Notes: a model not told the origin generated them from the sequence alone. 56,592 nucleotides of DNA from Chloroflexota bacterium (GCA_016178045.1 JACOUE010000067.1:1-56592); one strand, 5' to 3'; numbered from the stretch's first letter, positions 7,541 to 16,397 are shown. A program made the numbers and translations.

Positions 7541-10500
7541 ATGCCTCCCTACATTGAACTGCACTGCCACTCCAACTTCTCCTTCCTCGAGGGCGCCTCG
7601 CACGTCGAGGAGGCGGTGCTGCGGGCGCGGGATCTGGGGTACGAGGCCCTGGCCCTCACCGACCACGACGGCCTCCACGGGGCGATGGAGTTCGCCCAGT
7701 GCGCCCGCGCCTGGGGGCTGCGCCCCATCACCGGCGCCGAGGTCACGCTGGCCCCGCCTTCGCCCCCCGCCGGGAACAAGGAACAGAGAACAAGGTCCAA
7801 GGAGCACGGCGCGGCCTCTTGCTCAGAGCGGCAGGTGGCCCACCTCACTCTGCTCTGCGAGACGCAGCGGGGCTACGCCAACCTCTGCCGCCTCCTCAGC
7901 CACGCCCACCTCGACCATCCCCGCGGCGAACCCTGGGTGGAGCCGGAGGTGTTAGCAAACCACGCCGAGGGGCTCATCGCCCTCTCCGGCTGCCGGCGGG
8001 GCGAGGTGCCGTCGCTGGTCGCCCAGGGGCGCTACCGGGAGGCGGAGGAGGCGGCCCGCCGCTACCTCCAGTGGTTCGCCCAGACGGGCGCCCGTAGTGG
8101 CGGGCCGGGCAACTTCTTCATCGAGCTCCAGGACAACCTGGTGCACGGCGACGCCCGCCGCAACCGCGCCCTGGCCGACCTGGCGGAGCACCTCGGCGTC
8201 GGCACTGTCGCCACCGGCAACGTCCACTACCACGTGCGGGAGCGCCACCGTCTCCAGGACGTGCTGGTGGCCATCAAGCACCGCACCACCCTGGACGCCT
8301 CGCACCGCCTGCGCCGCGAGAACTCAGAGTACTACCTGAAGCCGCCCGAGGAGATGGCCGAGCGGTGGCGCGACTACCCGGAGGCCATCGCCAACACGCT
8401 GCGCATCGCCGAGCGCTGCCAGTTCGACCTCACCCGCGACCTCGACTACCGCTTCCCCGATTACCCAGTGCCCGCGGGCGAGACGCCCGACTCCTACTTG
8501 CGAAAGCTCTGCTACCGCGAAGCCGAGCTGAAGTACGGCCGCATCAAACCCCAGGTGCGCGACCGCCTAGAAGAGGAGCTGGCCCTAGTGGAGCGCCACG
8601 GCCTGGCCGGCTTCTTCCTCCTCCACCGCGAGATCCTCCAGCTGGCCTACCGGGTGGCGGAGGAGGTCCGCGGCCGCCCCTCGCTGGCCCCGCCGGGCCG
8701 CGGCCGCGGGTCGTCCGTGGGGTCGGTCATCTGCTACCTGATCGGCCTCAGCCACATCGACCCCATCGCCAACAACCTCTTCCTGGGTCGCTTCCTGAAC
8801 GAGGAGATGGCCTCCGTCCCCGACATCGACCTCGACTTCCCCCGCGACATCCGCGAGAAGCTGATCCTCCGCATCTACGAGCACTTCGGGAAGGAGCACG
8901 TGGGCCTCGTGGCGACCTTCCCCACGTACCGCATCCGGGGCGCGGTACGGGAGGTGGGGAAGGCACTGGGCCTGCCGCCCGCCGAGCTGGACCGGCTGGC
9001 CAAGGTCAGCGAAGGCGGCTCCGCCCGCAGCATCCGCGAAGAGATGGCCCGCCTGGCCCACTACCGCGACAAGCTGAACGCCCCCCTCTGGCGCCACCTG
9101 GCCGACCTGGTGGAGGAGATCGCCGGCTTCCCGCGCCACATTAGCCAGCACGTGGGCGGCATGGTCATATCGTCGAAGCCGCTGGTGGAGCTGGTGCCCC
9201 TGGAGCAGTCGGCCATGCCCGGGCGCGTCCTGATGCAGTGGGACAAGGACTCCGTGGACGACGCCCGCATGATCAAGATTGACTTCCTGGCCCTGGGCAT
9301 GCTCTCCGCCGTCGACGAGTGCCTCGACCTCATTGAGCAGCAGCGGGGGAAGCGCATCGACCTTTCGCGCATCGACTTCCAGGATGAGCGGGTGTACGAC
9401 TCCATCTGCCGCGCCGACACGATGGGCGTCTTCCAGGTCGAGTCGCGGGCCCAGATGCAGACGCTGCCCCGCGTGCGGCCGCGCTCCCTGGACGACCTGA
9501 CGGTGGAAGTGGCGATCATCCGCCCGGGGCCCATCGTGGGCGGCGCCGTCAACCCCTACATCCGGCGCCGCCTGGGCCGGGAGCCCGTCACCTACGACCA
9601 CCCCTCGCTGGAGCCGGTGCTGACGGAGACGCTGGGCGTCGTCCTCTTCCAGGAGCAGGTGCTCCAGGTGGCGATGGCCCTGGCCGGCTTCAGCGCTGGC
9701 CAGGCGGAGAGCCTGCGCCGGGCGATGAGCCGCAAGCGCTCGCGGGAGGCGATCGCAAAGCTCAAGCAGCAGTTCATCGAGGGCTGCCTGGGCAACGGCG
9801 TGTCGCAGCAGACGGCGGAGACGGTGTTCGCCAAGATCGCCGGCTTCGCCGAGTTCGGTTTCCCCAAGGCCCACGCCGCCGCCTTTGGCCTGCTGGCCTA
9901 CCAGTCGGCCTGGCTCCGCACCTACTACCCGGCGGAGTCCCTCTGCGCCTTGTTCAACGCCCAGCCCATGGGGTTCTACGGGCCCCACGTGCTGGTGAAC
10001 GACGGCAAGCGCCACGGCGTTGACGTCCTGCCGCCCGACATCAACCGCAGCGGGGCGAATTGCACTGTAGAGGTGCCGGCAGACGATGATGGACCGCCCA
10101 TCCTACGTAGGGACAGACCTTTAGGTCTGTCCGAGGGTCTGTCCGCGGACAGATCTTCAGACCTGTCTCTACACTCTCCTGGCGACCTGAAGGTCGCCGC
10201 TACACCCCTTTCCTCCGTAGGGGCGGCCTTTAGGCCGCCCGCAGGGGAGGGGAACAGCATCGTTCGCATCGGCTTCCGCTACGTCAAGGGCATGAGCGAG
10301 GCAACAGCGCGGGAGGTGGAGGAGGGGCGGGGGCGGGGCGGGGAGTTCCGCTCGCTGTTCGACTTCGTGGAGAGGACGCGGCTGAAGCGGGAGGCGATCG
10401 AGAACCTTATCGCCTGCGGCGCCTTCGATTGCTTCGGGCTGGAGCGGCGGGAGCTGCTGTGGCAGCTGGGCCTGGTCTACCGCTCGGACGGCCGCAACGC

Positions 10501-10993
10501 CGCCCAGCGCCAGCTGGCCCTGCCCCTGCCCACGGAGCAGGACATGCCCGGACAGGCGGGGTTCGAGCTTGCCCCCATGACGGAGTGGGACCGCATGGTG
10601 GCGGACTACGCCGTGCTGGGCCTCTCGCCCTCGTACCACCCAATGGCCTTCCTGCGCCCCGGCCTGCACGAGGGCGTGGTGCCCAGCAACCTGCTGCCCT
10701 CGCTGCCGGACGGCGCATCGGTAGATACGGCGGGGATGGTGGTCTGCCGCCAGCGGCCGGGCACGGCCAAGGGGTTCGTCTTCCTGGTGCTGGAGGACGA
10801 GTTCGGCCTGATGAACGTGGTCGTGAAGCCGGGCCTGTATGAGCGACAACGCTCGCTGGTGCGCACGGAGCCGTTCCTGCTGGTGCACGGGACGCTCGAG
10901 CGGCGGGACGGGACGGTCAACGTGGCGGCGAAGCGGTTCACACCCCTGCGGCCCAACGGCGCCGTCGCCCCGGAGGCGCACAACTTCGGGTAG
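7541..10993 (+). CDS. dnaE2: Error-prone DNA polymerase III alpha subunit DnaE2
   Basis: The 1150-residue C-family polymerase starts with a PHP domain (ELHCHSNFSFLEGASHVEE). It carries the catalytic aspartates in PDIDLDFPRD after GRGSSVGSV, the (HhH)2-type region, and a C-terminal OB fold (GMVVCRQRPGTAKGFVFLVLE). The length and lack of further C-terminal domains fit DnaE2 rather than the replicative DnaE1. DnaE2 copies damaged DNA together with ImuB. Two stretches are foreign to the family: about 25 residues near 78-103 (NKEQRTRSKEHGAAS; nt 7772-7848) and about 55 residues near 850-905, encoded by stacked palindromes at 10111-10240. Both keep the frame. The last 32 coding bases are duplicated at 12981. 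Confidence 0.93.
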   Translation: MPPYIELHCHSNFSFLEGASHVEEAVLRARDLGYEALALTDHDGLHGAMEFAQCARAWGLRPITGAEVTLAPPSPPAGNKEQRTRSKEHGAASCSERQVAHLTLLCETQRGYANLCRLLSHAHLDHPRGEPWVEPEVLANHAEGLIALSGCRRGEVPSLVAQGRYREAEEAARRYLQWFAQTGARSGGPGNFFIELQDNLVHGDARRNRALADLAEHLGVGTVATGNVHYHVRERHRLQDVLVAIKHRTTLDASHRLRRENSEYYLKPPEEMAERWRDYPEAIANTLRIAERCQFDLTRDLDYRFPDYPVPAGETPDSYLRKLCYREAELKYGRIKPQVRDRLEEELALVERHGLAGFFLLHREILQLAYRVAEEVRGRPSLAPPGRGRGSSVGSVICYLIGLSHIDPIANNLFLGRFLNEEMASVPDIDLDFPRDIREKLILRIYEHFGKEHVGLVATFPTYRIRGAVREVGKALGLPPAELDRLAKVSEGGSARSIREEMARLAHYRDKLNAPLWRHLADLVEEIAGFPRHISQHVGGMVISSKPLVELVPLEQSAMPGRVLMQWDKDSVDDARMIKIDFLALGMLSAVDECLDLIEQQRGKRIDLSRIDFQDERVYDSICRADTMGVFQVESRAQMQTLPRVRPRSLDDLTVEVAIIRPGPIVGGAVNPYIRRRLGREPVTYDHPSLEPVLTETLGVVLFQEQVLQVAMALAGFSAGQAESLRRAMSRKRSREAIAKLKQQFIEGCLGNGVSQQTAETVFAKIAGFAEFGFPKAHAAAFGLLAYQSAWLRTYYPAESLCALFNAQPMGFYGPHVLVNDGKRHGVDVLPPDINRSGANCTVEVPADDDGPPILRRDRPLGLSEGLSADRSSDLSLHSPGDLKVAATPLSSVGAAFRPPAGEGNSIVRIGFRYVKGMSEATAREVEEGRGRGGEFRSLFDFVERTRLKREAIENLIACGAFDCFGLERRELLWQLGLVYRSDGRNAAQRQLALPLPTEQDMPGQAGFELAPMTEWDRMVADYAVLGLSPSYHPMAFLRPGLHEGVVPSNLLPSLPDGASVDTAGMVVCRQRPGTAKGFVFLVLEDEFGLMNVVVKPGLYERQRSLVRTEPFLLVHGTLERRDGTVNVAAKRFTPLRPNGAVAPEAHNFG
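10111..10240. repeat. Cluster of four perfect palindromes inside dnaE2
   Basis: There are four perfect inverted repeats: arms GGACAGACCT/AGGTCTGTCC at 10111-10132; TCTGTCCGCGGACAGA at 10138-10153; arms GGCGACCT/AGGTCGCC at 10181-10198; arms GGGCGGCCT/AGGCCGCCC at 10221-10240. Three share a CCT-NN-AGG centre. The stretch is translated in frame as low-complexity protein. Confidence 0.9.
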
Positions 10994-11014
10994 CGCTCGT
11001 CCCTAGCAGGAGCC
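10962..11014. repeat. 53-bp direct repeat, copy 1 (dnaE2 3' end)
   Basis: This copy is identical over 53 bp to 12981-13033. It covers the last codons and stop of dnaE2 plus 21 bp beyond. Together the copies bracket the DUF262 gene. Confidence 0.97.
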
Positions 11015-12831
11015 TATGACGGGCCGGGCCACGCTTTCGCGAACCGGTCCGCGAGCTGACTCCCCCGTTCTCGAATCGCGCTCTCGTCCCAGACACCGGA
11101 TCCGCTGGACAGCAGCGCCTTATTGAGGTGCAGGACGCTATGCTTCGCGAGCTCTTCCCGCTTCACCGCCCATGGGCCGTTGGAGAGCGCAGGGTTGAGT
11201 TTGTCGTTTACGAGCGTGAGATTGCCGATTGTGTGGAGGAGGCGGTTGCGCTGCTGCGCGGCCTCCAGTTCATCTTGCTGATCTAGCGATCCTAGCGGCC
11301 AGTGCTCACGCCAGGCCTGTGGCATAACATGCTCAATCGTGAGGACACCACGTTTGACGTGCTCTTCCTCAGTCTTGGGAGACCGGAGCGCGTCTTCCAG
11401 GCCTTCCAGGATTATCCGGAGGCGTCCTCTCGTGAGGAGCTGGTACACGGGTAGCGAGAGGAAGGCTTCTCTGACTTGTCCATCAGTCGGCCAGAAGCGT
11501 GCGTCGGCCGTCTGAGATGCGAGGAACGGCTCGATGACATCATCAGTCGCCTCGGGACCGGTGACGTTAAGTTGACGCATCAGCTCAAGGAACAGCTTGT
11601 TATAGTCTTTTGTGGTCATCCGACAGATCATGCGACGGACGAGGTAGCTTTCGATCGCCTGGAGAGCACGGTGCAGCCGCCCCTCGCTAAGTTGGTAGCG
11701 ATTTGAAAACAGCCAAAGGATTACTGGGGTCGTGACGCCCGCGTCCATGACTCGCCAACGGTAGAGGAAACTACCCTCCAAAGACCAGTCATCGATGCTG
11801 TTCAAGTCACGGAACGCGTCACCGATCTGTTTAATATCGGCAACGACGTCAGTTATCCGTCCATCAGAGTCCTCGGCGTATCGCCGAAACCTAGGGAAAA
11901 AGTGCGTTGATTGAATCTCATCGGCTGTGCGCATCGTGAGCCAGTAGTTGAGATAGATGTCGATCCTGGGGCGAACCAACCGACCTTGCCGCACCTCGGT
12001 TCGCCACCATTCCTGATCAAACGCTTGCCAGTACCGGTGGTAGACTTCGTCGCCATTGAGGCCGACTTGGGCGGCCATGTGGAGGATCGAATTCTTGATG
12101 AGATCGGAATCGAGCAGCGGGGTGCCGCGGGCGTTCAGCGTTTCAAAGATGATGTTGGCGTCGTCTGTTGACTGAAGGTCGATGACCACCATATTGAGCA
12201 GGCCCATCAAAGCTGTGACGAGCGCCTCAGCGCGACGGTCCGCGAACTCGGACCGCTCACCCAGCCACTGCCGGATCTGTAGTTTGAAGAATTCGTGTGC
12301 TTGAACAATTAGGCTATGCTCGAAGCCGGCAACGACAAGCTCGTTGGACATGGCGCAGCGGAACGCTTGTTGGTCGACCAGAGTGGGCCAGACCTTGAAC
12401 GTATGGTCCGGATCGCTCTCTGCGAAGAATTCATCATTGACGACCAGCTTGCGCAGCTGTTTGGCTTCCTTGGGCCAACCATCCTGCTCCAATACTTCTT
12501 GAGCTGCATCCAGTAGAAGCTGGAGGGTAGCTAGCCGCTGCTGCCCATCGATGACGTGTCTAGTTTCGAGATCCGCTGTCGCCGTCGCCTGCTGCTGGAG
12601 GACTACCGCGCCCATGAAATGCGTGCCCGCATTCTCCTCAGCCAGCGGCCGTTTGTCCTCCCCGAGCCGCTCCAGCTGCTCAAGATACTCCTCCGCGATA
12701 TTTCGGACGTCGTTCCAGAGCGGCTCCCACTGGTCTTCCTGATTCCATACGTAAGGCCGCTGGAAGGTTGGGATAATGTATCGAACGTCCTTCTGGAATA
12801 GCGCTTTCAGGGTGAGGATGTCGGCCTTCAT
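11014..12831 (-). CDS. DUF262/DUF1524 protein (GmrSD-like, putative type IV restriction or defence)
   Basis: The 605-residue protein has an N-terminal DUF262 ParB-like domain with IPTFQRPYVW (about 20-29) and VIDGQQRLATLQLL. A helical middle follows, and then a C-terminal DUF1524 HNH-like nuclease region (LTIEHVMPQAW, then HTIGNLTLVNDKLNPALSN). In the characterised GmrSD enzyme, DUF262 uses NTP and DUF1524 cuts modified phage DNA; whether this protein does so is inference. It is visibly AT-richer than its neighbours. It is convergent with dnaE2, carries its own promoter and sits between two 53-bp copies of the dnaE2 end. The stop codon shares one base with copy 1. Confidence 0.88.
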   Translation of the reverse strand: MKADILTLKALFQKDVRYIIPTFQRPYVWNQEDQWEPLWNDVRNIAEEYLEQLERLGEDKRPLAEENAGTHFMGAVVLQQQATATADLETRHVIDGQQRLATLQLLLDAAQEVLEQDGWPKEAKQLRKLVVNDEFFAESDPDHTFKVWPTLVDQQAFRCAMSNELVVAGFEHSLIVQAHEFFKLQIRQWLGERSEFADRRAEALVTALMGLLNMVVIDLQSTDDANIIFETLNARGTPLLDSDLIKNSILHMAAQVGLNGDEVYHRYWQAFDQEWWRTEVRQGRLVRPRIDIYLNYWLTMRTADEIQSTHFFPRFRRYAEDSDGRITDVVADIKQIGDAFRDLNSIDDWSLEGSFLYRWRVMDAGVTTPVILWLFSNRYQLSEGRLHRALQAIESYLVRRMICRMTTKDYNKLFLELMRQLNVTGPEATDDVIEPFLASQTADARFWPTDGQVREAFLSLPVYQLLTRGRLRIILEGLEDALRSPKTEEEHVKRGVLTIEHVMPQAWREHWPLGSLDQQDELEAAQQRNRLLHTIGNLTLVNDKLNPALSNGPWAVKREELAKHSVLHLNKALLSSGSGVWDESAIRERGSQLADRFAKAWPGPS

Positions 12832-12932
12832 GTCGGTCTGTCCTCCTGCGTCGAGTCATCAGCTTGTAACAGTTCCATCGGAAACCGATCTTCTGTTGCC
12901 CCGTGGTCTAACAAGTCAACGGCAGGCATTCG

Positions 12933-12962
12933 ATAGTGTGCCCAAGAAGCAGGGTGTGTCAA
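12933..12962 (-). promoter_or_regulatory. Promoter of the DUF262 gene
   Basis: On the minus strand TTGACA (12962-12957) and CACTAT (12938-12933) are 18 bp apart, about 100 bp before the start. Both lie inside the inserted segment, so the cargo gene brought its own promoter. Confidence 0.55.
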
Positions 12963-12980
12963 GCGTCCTGCTTCAGACCA

Positions 12981-13033
12981 CCGTCGCCCCGGAGGCGCAC
13001 AACTTCGGGTAGCGCTCGTCCCTAGCAGGAGCC
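12981..13033. repeat. 53-bp direct repeat, copy 2
   Basis: This is an exact copy of 10962-11014. It encodes the dnaE2 C-terminal peptide and stop without the rest of the gene, and runs directly into the cupin gene's promoter. Confidence 0.97.
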
Positions 13034-13038
13034 GTCGA

Positions 13039-13070
13039 TATAATAAGATCGCCCATCGCCGACAGGAGGT
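13039..13070 (+). promoter_or_regulatory. -10 box and ribosome-binding site of the cupin gene
   Basis: TATAAT at 13039-13044 begins five bases after repeat copy 2, and AGGAGGT precedes the ATG at 13076. No good -35 is visible; if used, it would lie inside the duplicated 53 bp. Confidence 0.6.
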
Positions 13071-13075
13071 GCCCC

Positions 13076-13633
13076 ATGGCCCGCGCGGGCGACGTCATCG
13101 AGAACCAGGTATCAGGGGAGCGGTTCACTTTCCGCAAGACCGCCGCGGAGACCGACGGCCAGTTGTTACAGTTCGAGCTGGCGCTACGGCCCGGCGGCCG
13201 CGTGCCCATCGACCACATTCACTCGAAGCAGGAAGAGCGGTTCGAGGTCATTTCCGGCAGGGCGACCTTTCGAGTCGGCAAGACCGAGCGTGAGCTGACG
13301 GCGGGGGAGTCGGTGGTCGTGCCGCCGGGGACCGCTCACAGCGTCCGCAACGACTCCGGCGAGGAGACGCGGATCGCGGTCGAGTTCCGGCCGGCGATGA
13401 GCACTGAATTCCTCTTCGAGGCCATCTGCCGTCTCGCTGGAGAGGGGAAAGTGAGCAGAAGCGGTCTGCCCAACCCGCTGCGCATGGCGGTCGTGGCCCG
13501 GTCCCTCCGCGATGAGACCTACATGGCCGGGGTGCCGGTCGCCTTGCAGAGGGCGGGCATCGCAGTGATGGCGCCGCTGGGGCGGCTCCTCCGCTACGGC
13601 CCGCCGCTGGCCGGACACGACGGCGGCGAATGA
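13076..13633 (+). CDS. Cupin-domain protein
   Basis: The 185-residue protein has a single conserved cupin barrel: PIDHIHSKQEERFEVISGRATFRVG (motif 1 with metal-binding His and Glu) and VPPGTAHSVRN (motif 2 with His). A C-terminal helical extension of about 70 residues follows (FLFEAICRLAGEGK... LLRYGPP). Cupins bind a metal and act as dioxygenases, isomerases or sensors; nothing here fixes the substrate. The start is well supported by AGGAGGT. Before the DUF262 insertion it would have directly followed dnaE2. Confidence 0.85.
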   Translation: MARAGDVIENQVSGERFTFRKTAAETDGQLLQFELALRPGGRVPIDHIHSKQEERFEVISGRATFRVGKTERELTAGESVVVPPGTAHSVRNDSGEETRIAVEFRPAMSTEFLFEAICRLAGEGKVSRSGLPNPLRMAVVARSLRDETYMAGVPVALQRAGIAVMAPLGRLLRYGPPLAGHDGGE

Positions 13634-13703
13634 GGAAGCGCTCTCACCCGAAGTCCCGTTTAGGCCAGCCCGGGAGAACGGCGGATTGACACTAATCCCG
13701 TCA

Positions 13704-13844
13704 CTGCCGTACAACTGGGCGTGAATCTGTTTGTAGTTGGAAAAGAGGGAGACCGTGGGAGGGCCGAAAGCCGGGGCGCTTCTGCCGGGCGTCCACAAGA
13801 TCCGCGTCCCCCTGATCGACAGTCCCCTGGGCTGGGTGAACAGC
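13704..13844. repeat. 141-bp direct repeat, copy 1 (orphan 5' end of an MBL gene)
   Basis: This copy is identical to 16398-16538, with weaker similarity extending about 20 bp upstream (GATTGACA). It includes a GTG start (13755) and the first 30 codons of the MBL-fold gene (LLPGVHKIRVPLIDSPLGW), then stops abruptly before the response-regulator gene. Confidence 0.97.
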
Positions 13845-13851
13845 GTCGATC

Positions 13852-14544
13852 ATGGCGATGAACCAAGATAGGGTCCTGGTAGTAGAAGACGAGGCAATGG
13901 TGGCGGAGGTGGTTGAGCGGTACCTCCGGCGCGATGGCCACGAGGTTCAGGTGGTGCACGATGGGGCTGCCGCTCTGGCCGCCTTCGACCGGTTCCAGCC
14001 CGATCTCATAATCCTTGACGTCATGCTGCCTGGTGTTGACGGAATGCAGGTCTGCCGGGAGGTGCGCGCCCGTTCCCAGACGCCGATCATCATGCTCACG
14101 GCTCGTGGGGAAGAAGTCGACAAGCTTCTCGGTCTGGGTCTCGGCGCCGACGATTACGTCACGAAGCCCTTTAGCCCGCGAGAGCTGGCGGCGAGGGTGC
14201 AGGCTGTGCTGCGCCGCTCGGGCCAGCAGGCTAAGGTGGACGGTGACGCCCTCCGTTTCGGCGACCTGCGCATCAGCGGCCGTACGCGCGCTGTCGAGGA
14301 CCGGCGTGGACTGGTCAACCTCACGGCACGAGAGTTCGACTTGCTGTTCCACCTGGCGAGGCACCCCGGGCAGGTGTTCACGAGGGAGCAGCTCATGGAC
14401 AGCGTTTGGGATTACGACTTCGCCGGGGACTCGAGCACGGTAACAGTGCACATGCGGCGGCTGCGGGCCAAGCTGGAGGTGGACCCCTCACGGCCGCGGC
14501 ACCTGAAGACGGTCTGGGGAGTTGGATACAAGTTTGAGCCGTAA
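13852..14544 (+). CDS. OmpR-family response regulator
   Basis: The 230-residue protein has a receiver domain (VLVVEDEAMV, phosphoacceptor Asp in LIILDVMLPG, Thr in IIMLTARG, Lys in DDYVTKPF). It also has a winged-helix DNA-binding domain (LTAREFDLLFHLARHPGQVFTREQL, STVTVHMRRLRAKLE). It is phosphorylated by the kinase encoded immediately downstream, whose start overlaps its end. The gene begins eight bases after the orphan MBL 5' end, which may therefore act as its leader. Targets are unknown; the secreted-protein gene downstream is one candidate. Confidence 0.93.
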   Translation: MAMNQDRVLVVEDEAMVAEVVERYLRRDGHEVQVVHDGAAALAAFDRFQPDLIILDVMLPGVDGMQVCREVRARSQTPIIMLTARGEEVDKLLGLGLGADDYVTKPFSPRELAARVQAVLRRSGQQAKVDGDALRFGDLRISGRTRAVEDRRGLVNLTAREFDLLFHLARHPGQVFTREQLMDSVWDYDFAGDSSTVTVHMRRLRAKLEVDPSRPRHLKTVWGVGYKFEP

Positions 14545-15808
14545 CGTTGATGCTCCCCGGCCTCTTCGCCGCCTCGCCCTGCCCTGGCTTGGCGCGGCAC
14601 TGGCGCTGACGCTGGCCACCGGCTCAGGGCTCCTGCTGGCTCAGGCGCTAATGGAGCCGCCGCCCGGAGAGCAGCGGTCGTTGGCGGCGTATCTGGCACT
14701 CGCCGGCGCCGCCACGATGGCCGGAGGTTGGCTCGCCCTGCGCCTCGCCGACGGCCTCGTAGGCCTGCCGATACAGGCGAAGGCCTTCTTGGGCTCCACG
14801 CTAGCCAGCGGCGTGGCTCTGCTAAACGTGTTCATCGTTGCCCAGTTCATGTTCGTCTCAACGTCGCACGACCTGAAGCTGCTGGTGGCGCTGCTTGCCT
14901 TCAGCGCCGTGGTCACCCTGTTCTTCAGTCTGTGGGTGGCTTCGACCGTGGCGAGCCGGCTGGAGGCGGTGGCCGCCGCCATCCGCGAGCTGGCCTCTGG
15001 CCGCTATGACTCGCGCTTGGACGTGGCCGGAGGCGATGAGGTAGCGGCGCTTGCGCGCGACGTAGACTCCCTGGCGGAGCGGCTGCGGCAAGCGGAAGGC
15101 GAGCGTGCTGCGTTGGACCGCGAGAGGCGGGATCTGACCACCGCCATATCGCACGACCTGCGCACGCCGCTGGCTAGCGTGCGGGCGATGGTGGAGGCGC
15201 TGGACGACGGGATAGTGCGGGACGCGGAAGAGGTCGCCCGATATTATTGCGTGATGCGCCGCGAGATCGAGCGGTTGAGCGGCATGATCGACGATCTGTT
15301 CGAACTGGCACGGCTGGAGGCGGGCGCCCTGCGGCTCGACAAGCAACCTCTTGCCCTTCAGGAAGTCGCCGCTGAGGTCGTGGACGCGATGCAGGCGCAG
15401 GCGAAGGTCGCCGGGATAGACCTACGGTTGGAGGTGAAGGGTGAGCCTCCACATCTGCCGCTGGATGGAGCACGCATCGAACGGGCGCTATCGAATCTGG
15501 TGCGCAATGCCCTGCAGCATACGCCCGTCGGCGGATGGGTGAAGGTGATGGTGTTCGCCGAGGACGGCTGGGTGAGCCTGCGAGTCGCTGACAGCGGGGA
15601 GGGCATCGACCGGGGCGAGCTAGAGCGCATCTGGGCCCGGTTCTATCGCGGCGATAAGTCGCGCCAGCGAGCCAAAGGGGGAGATGGGGCTGGCCTCGGG
15701 CTGGCAATCGTGCGCGGCGTTGTCGCGGCTCACAGCGGACAGGTGGCGGCGAGATCGAGCCCCGGGCGGGGCGCCACGTTCGAGATACGGCTGCCGCGGG
15801 AAGTCTAA
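14534..15808 (+). CDS. Membrane sensor histidine kinase
   Basis: Hydrophobic segments near residues 15-40, 50-75, 80-110 and 115-140 suggest four membrane passes with short external loops. HAMP (ASRLEAVAAAIRELASG...), the H-box AISHDLRTPLASVRAM, the N-box ALSNLVRNALQHTP and the G-boxes VADSGEGID and GAGLGLAIV follow. It is a complete HisKA/HATPase kinase. The start is unclear: TTG 14534, with GGGGAG upstream, or TTG 14522. Both overlap the regulator gene and imply coupled translation. The signal sensed is unknown. Confidence 0.9.
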   Translation: MSRNVDAPRPLRRLALPWLGAALALTLATGSGLLLAQALMEPPPGEQRSLAAYLALAGAATMAGGWLALRLADGLVGLPIQAKAFLGSTLASGVALLNVFIVAQFMFVSTSHDLKLLVALLAFSAVVTLFFSLWVASTVASRLEAVAAAIRELASGRYDSRLDVAGGDEVAALARDVDSLAERLRQAEGERAALDRERRDLTTAISHDLRTPLASVRAMVEALDDGIVRDAEEVARYYCVMRREIERLSGMIDDLFELARLEAGALRLDKQPLALQEVAAEVVDAMQAQAKVAGIDLRLEVKGEPPHLPLDGARIERALSNLVRNALQHTPVGGWVKVMVFAEDGWVSLRVADSGEGIDRGELERIWARFYRGDKSRQRAKGGDGAGLGLAIVRGVVAAHSGQVAARSSPGRGATFEIRLPREV

Positions 15809-15872
15809 GGCCGCGGCGCGGGCAGGGGCTGGCCAGCGGCCGCCCTCTTGTGGCGCTCTCCTATCGCGGGTC

Positions 15873-16238
15873 TTAGGACGGAGGTGCGAACCCCCCACCG
15901 ATGAGGGGGCAGCTGAAGTAGACAGTGCCGCTTGGGGTACTCATGATCCACCGGCCGCCCACGTAGCCGTTGTCCCCTGGGCCGAAGGCGGTCTTGAAGG
16001 CAGGCGTTGTGCCACAGTGGTTGTCCGGGTCCGGCTCCAGCACCTGGAAGGGTCCCTGGGGCGGCAGCCCCTGAGCGGTCACGACGGAATCGTAGCAGAG
16101 GCCCTGGCTCTCGACGTAGACGACGACCCTGGGCAGAGGCTTGGGTGGCGTTGTGGCACCAGCATCTTCACTCAGCACAAGCCCGAGGCCGATGACGGCG
16201 GCGATGGACAGCGCTGCCGCGAGCATGAATCGTCTCAT
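15873..16238 (-). CDS. Small secreted protein of unknown function
   Basis: The 121-residue product starts MRRFMLAAALSIAAVIGLGL, a Sec signal peptide probably cleaved after DAGA. The mature region is proline-rich, with three cysteines (GLCYDS, NHCGT, FSCPL) and no domain I recognise. ATG at 16238 is chosen over an upstream ATG because GAGGAGG precedes it. It is convergent with the kinase and lies within the segment bracketed by the 141-bp repeats, so it is part of the same acquired block. Confidence 0.75.
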   Translation of the reverse strand: MRRFMLAAALSIAAVIGLGLVLSEDAGATTPPKPLPRVVVYVESQGLCYDSVVTAQGLPPQGPFQVLEPDPDNHCGTTPAFKTAFGPGDNGYVGGRWIMSTPSGTVYFSCPLIGGGFAPPS

Positions 16239-16397
16239 TGTGGTTCCTCCTCTCAGCCGATCCGACGCTTCCACGCTAGCGGGCAAGGCTTACCCAATCG
16301 TGAAGGAGGTTACGGAAGGGTAAAATCGCAGCGCCGGGGTCTGGCGGCAGTCCGGCGTCGACCACGGCAGAATCGTTGATTGACATTGATCCTTTCG

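Noticed and set aside
8585-10015. A 476-codon minus-strand open frame inside dnaE2
   Set aside because: It mirrors conserved polymerase codons and has no motif or ribosome-binding site.
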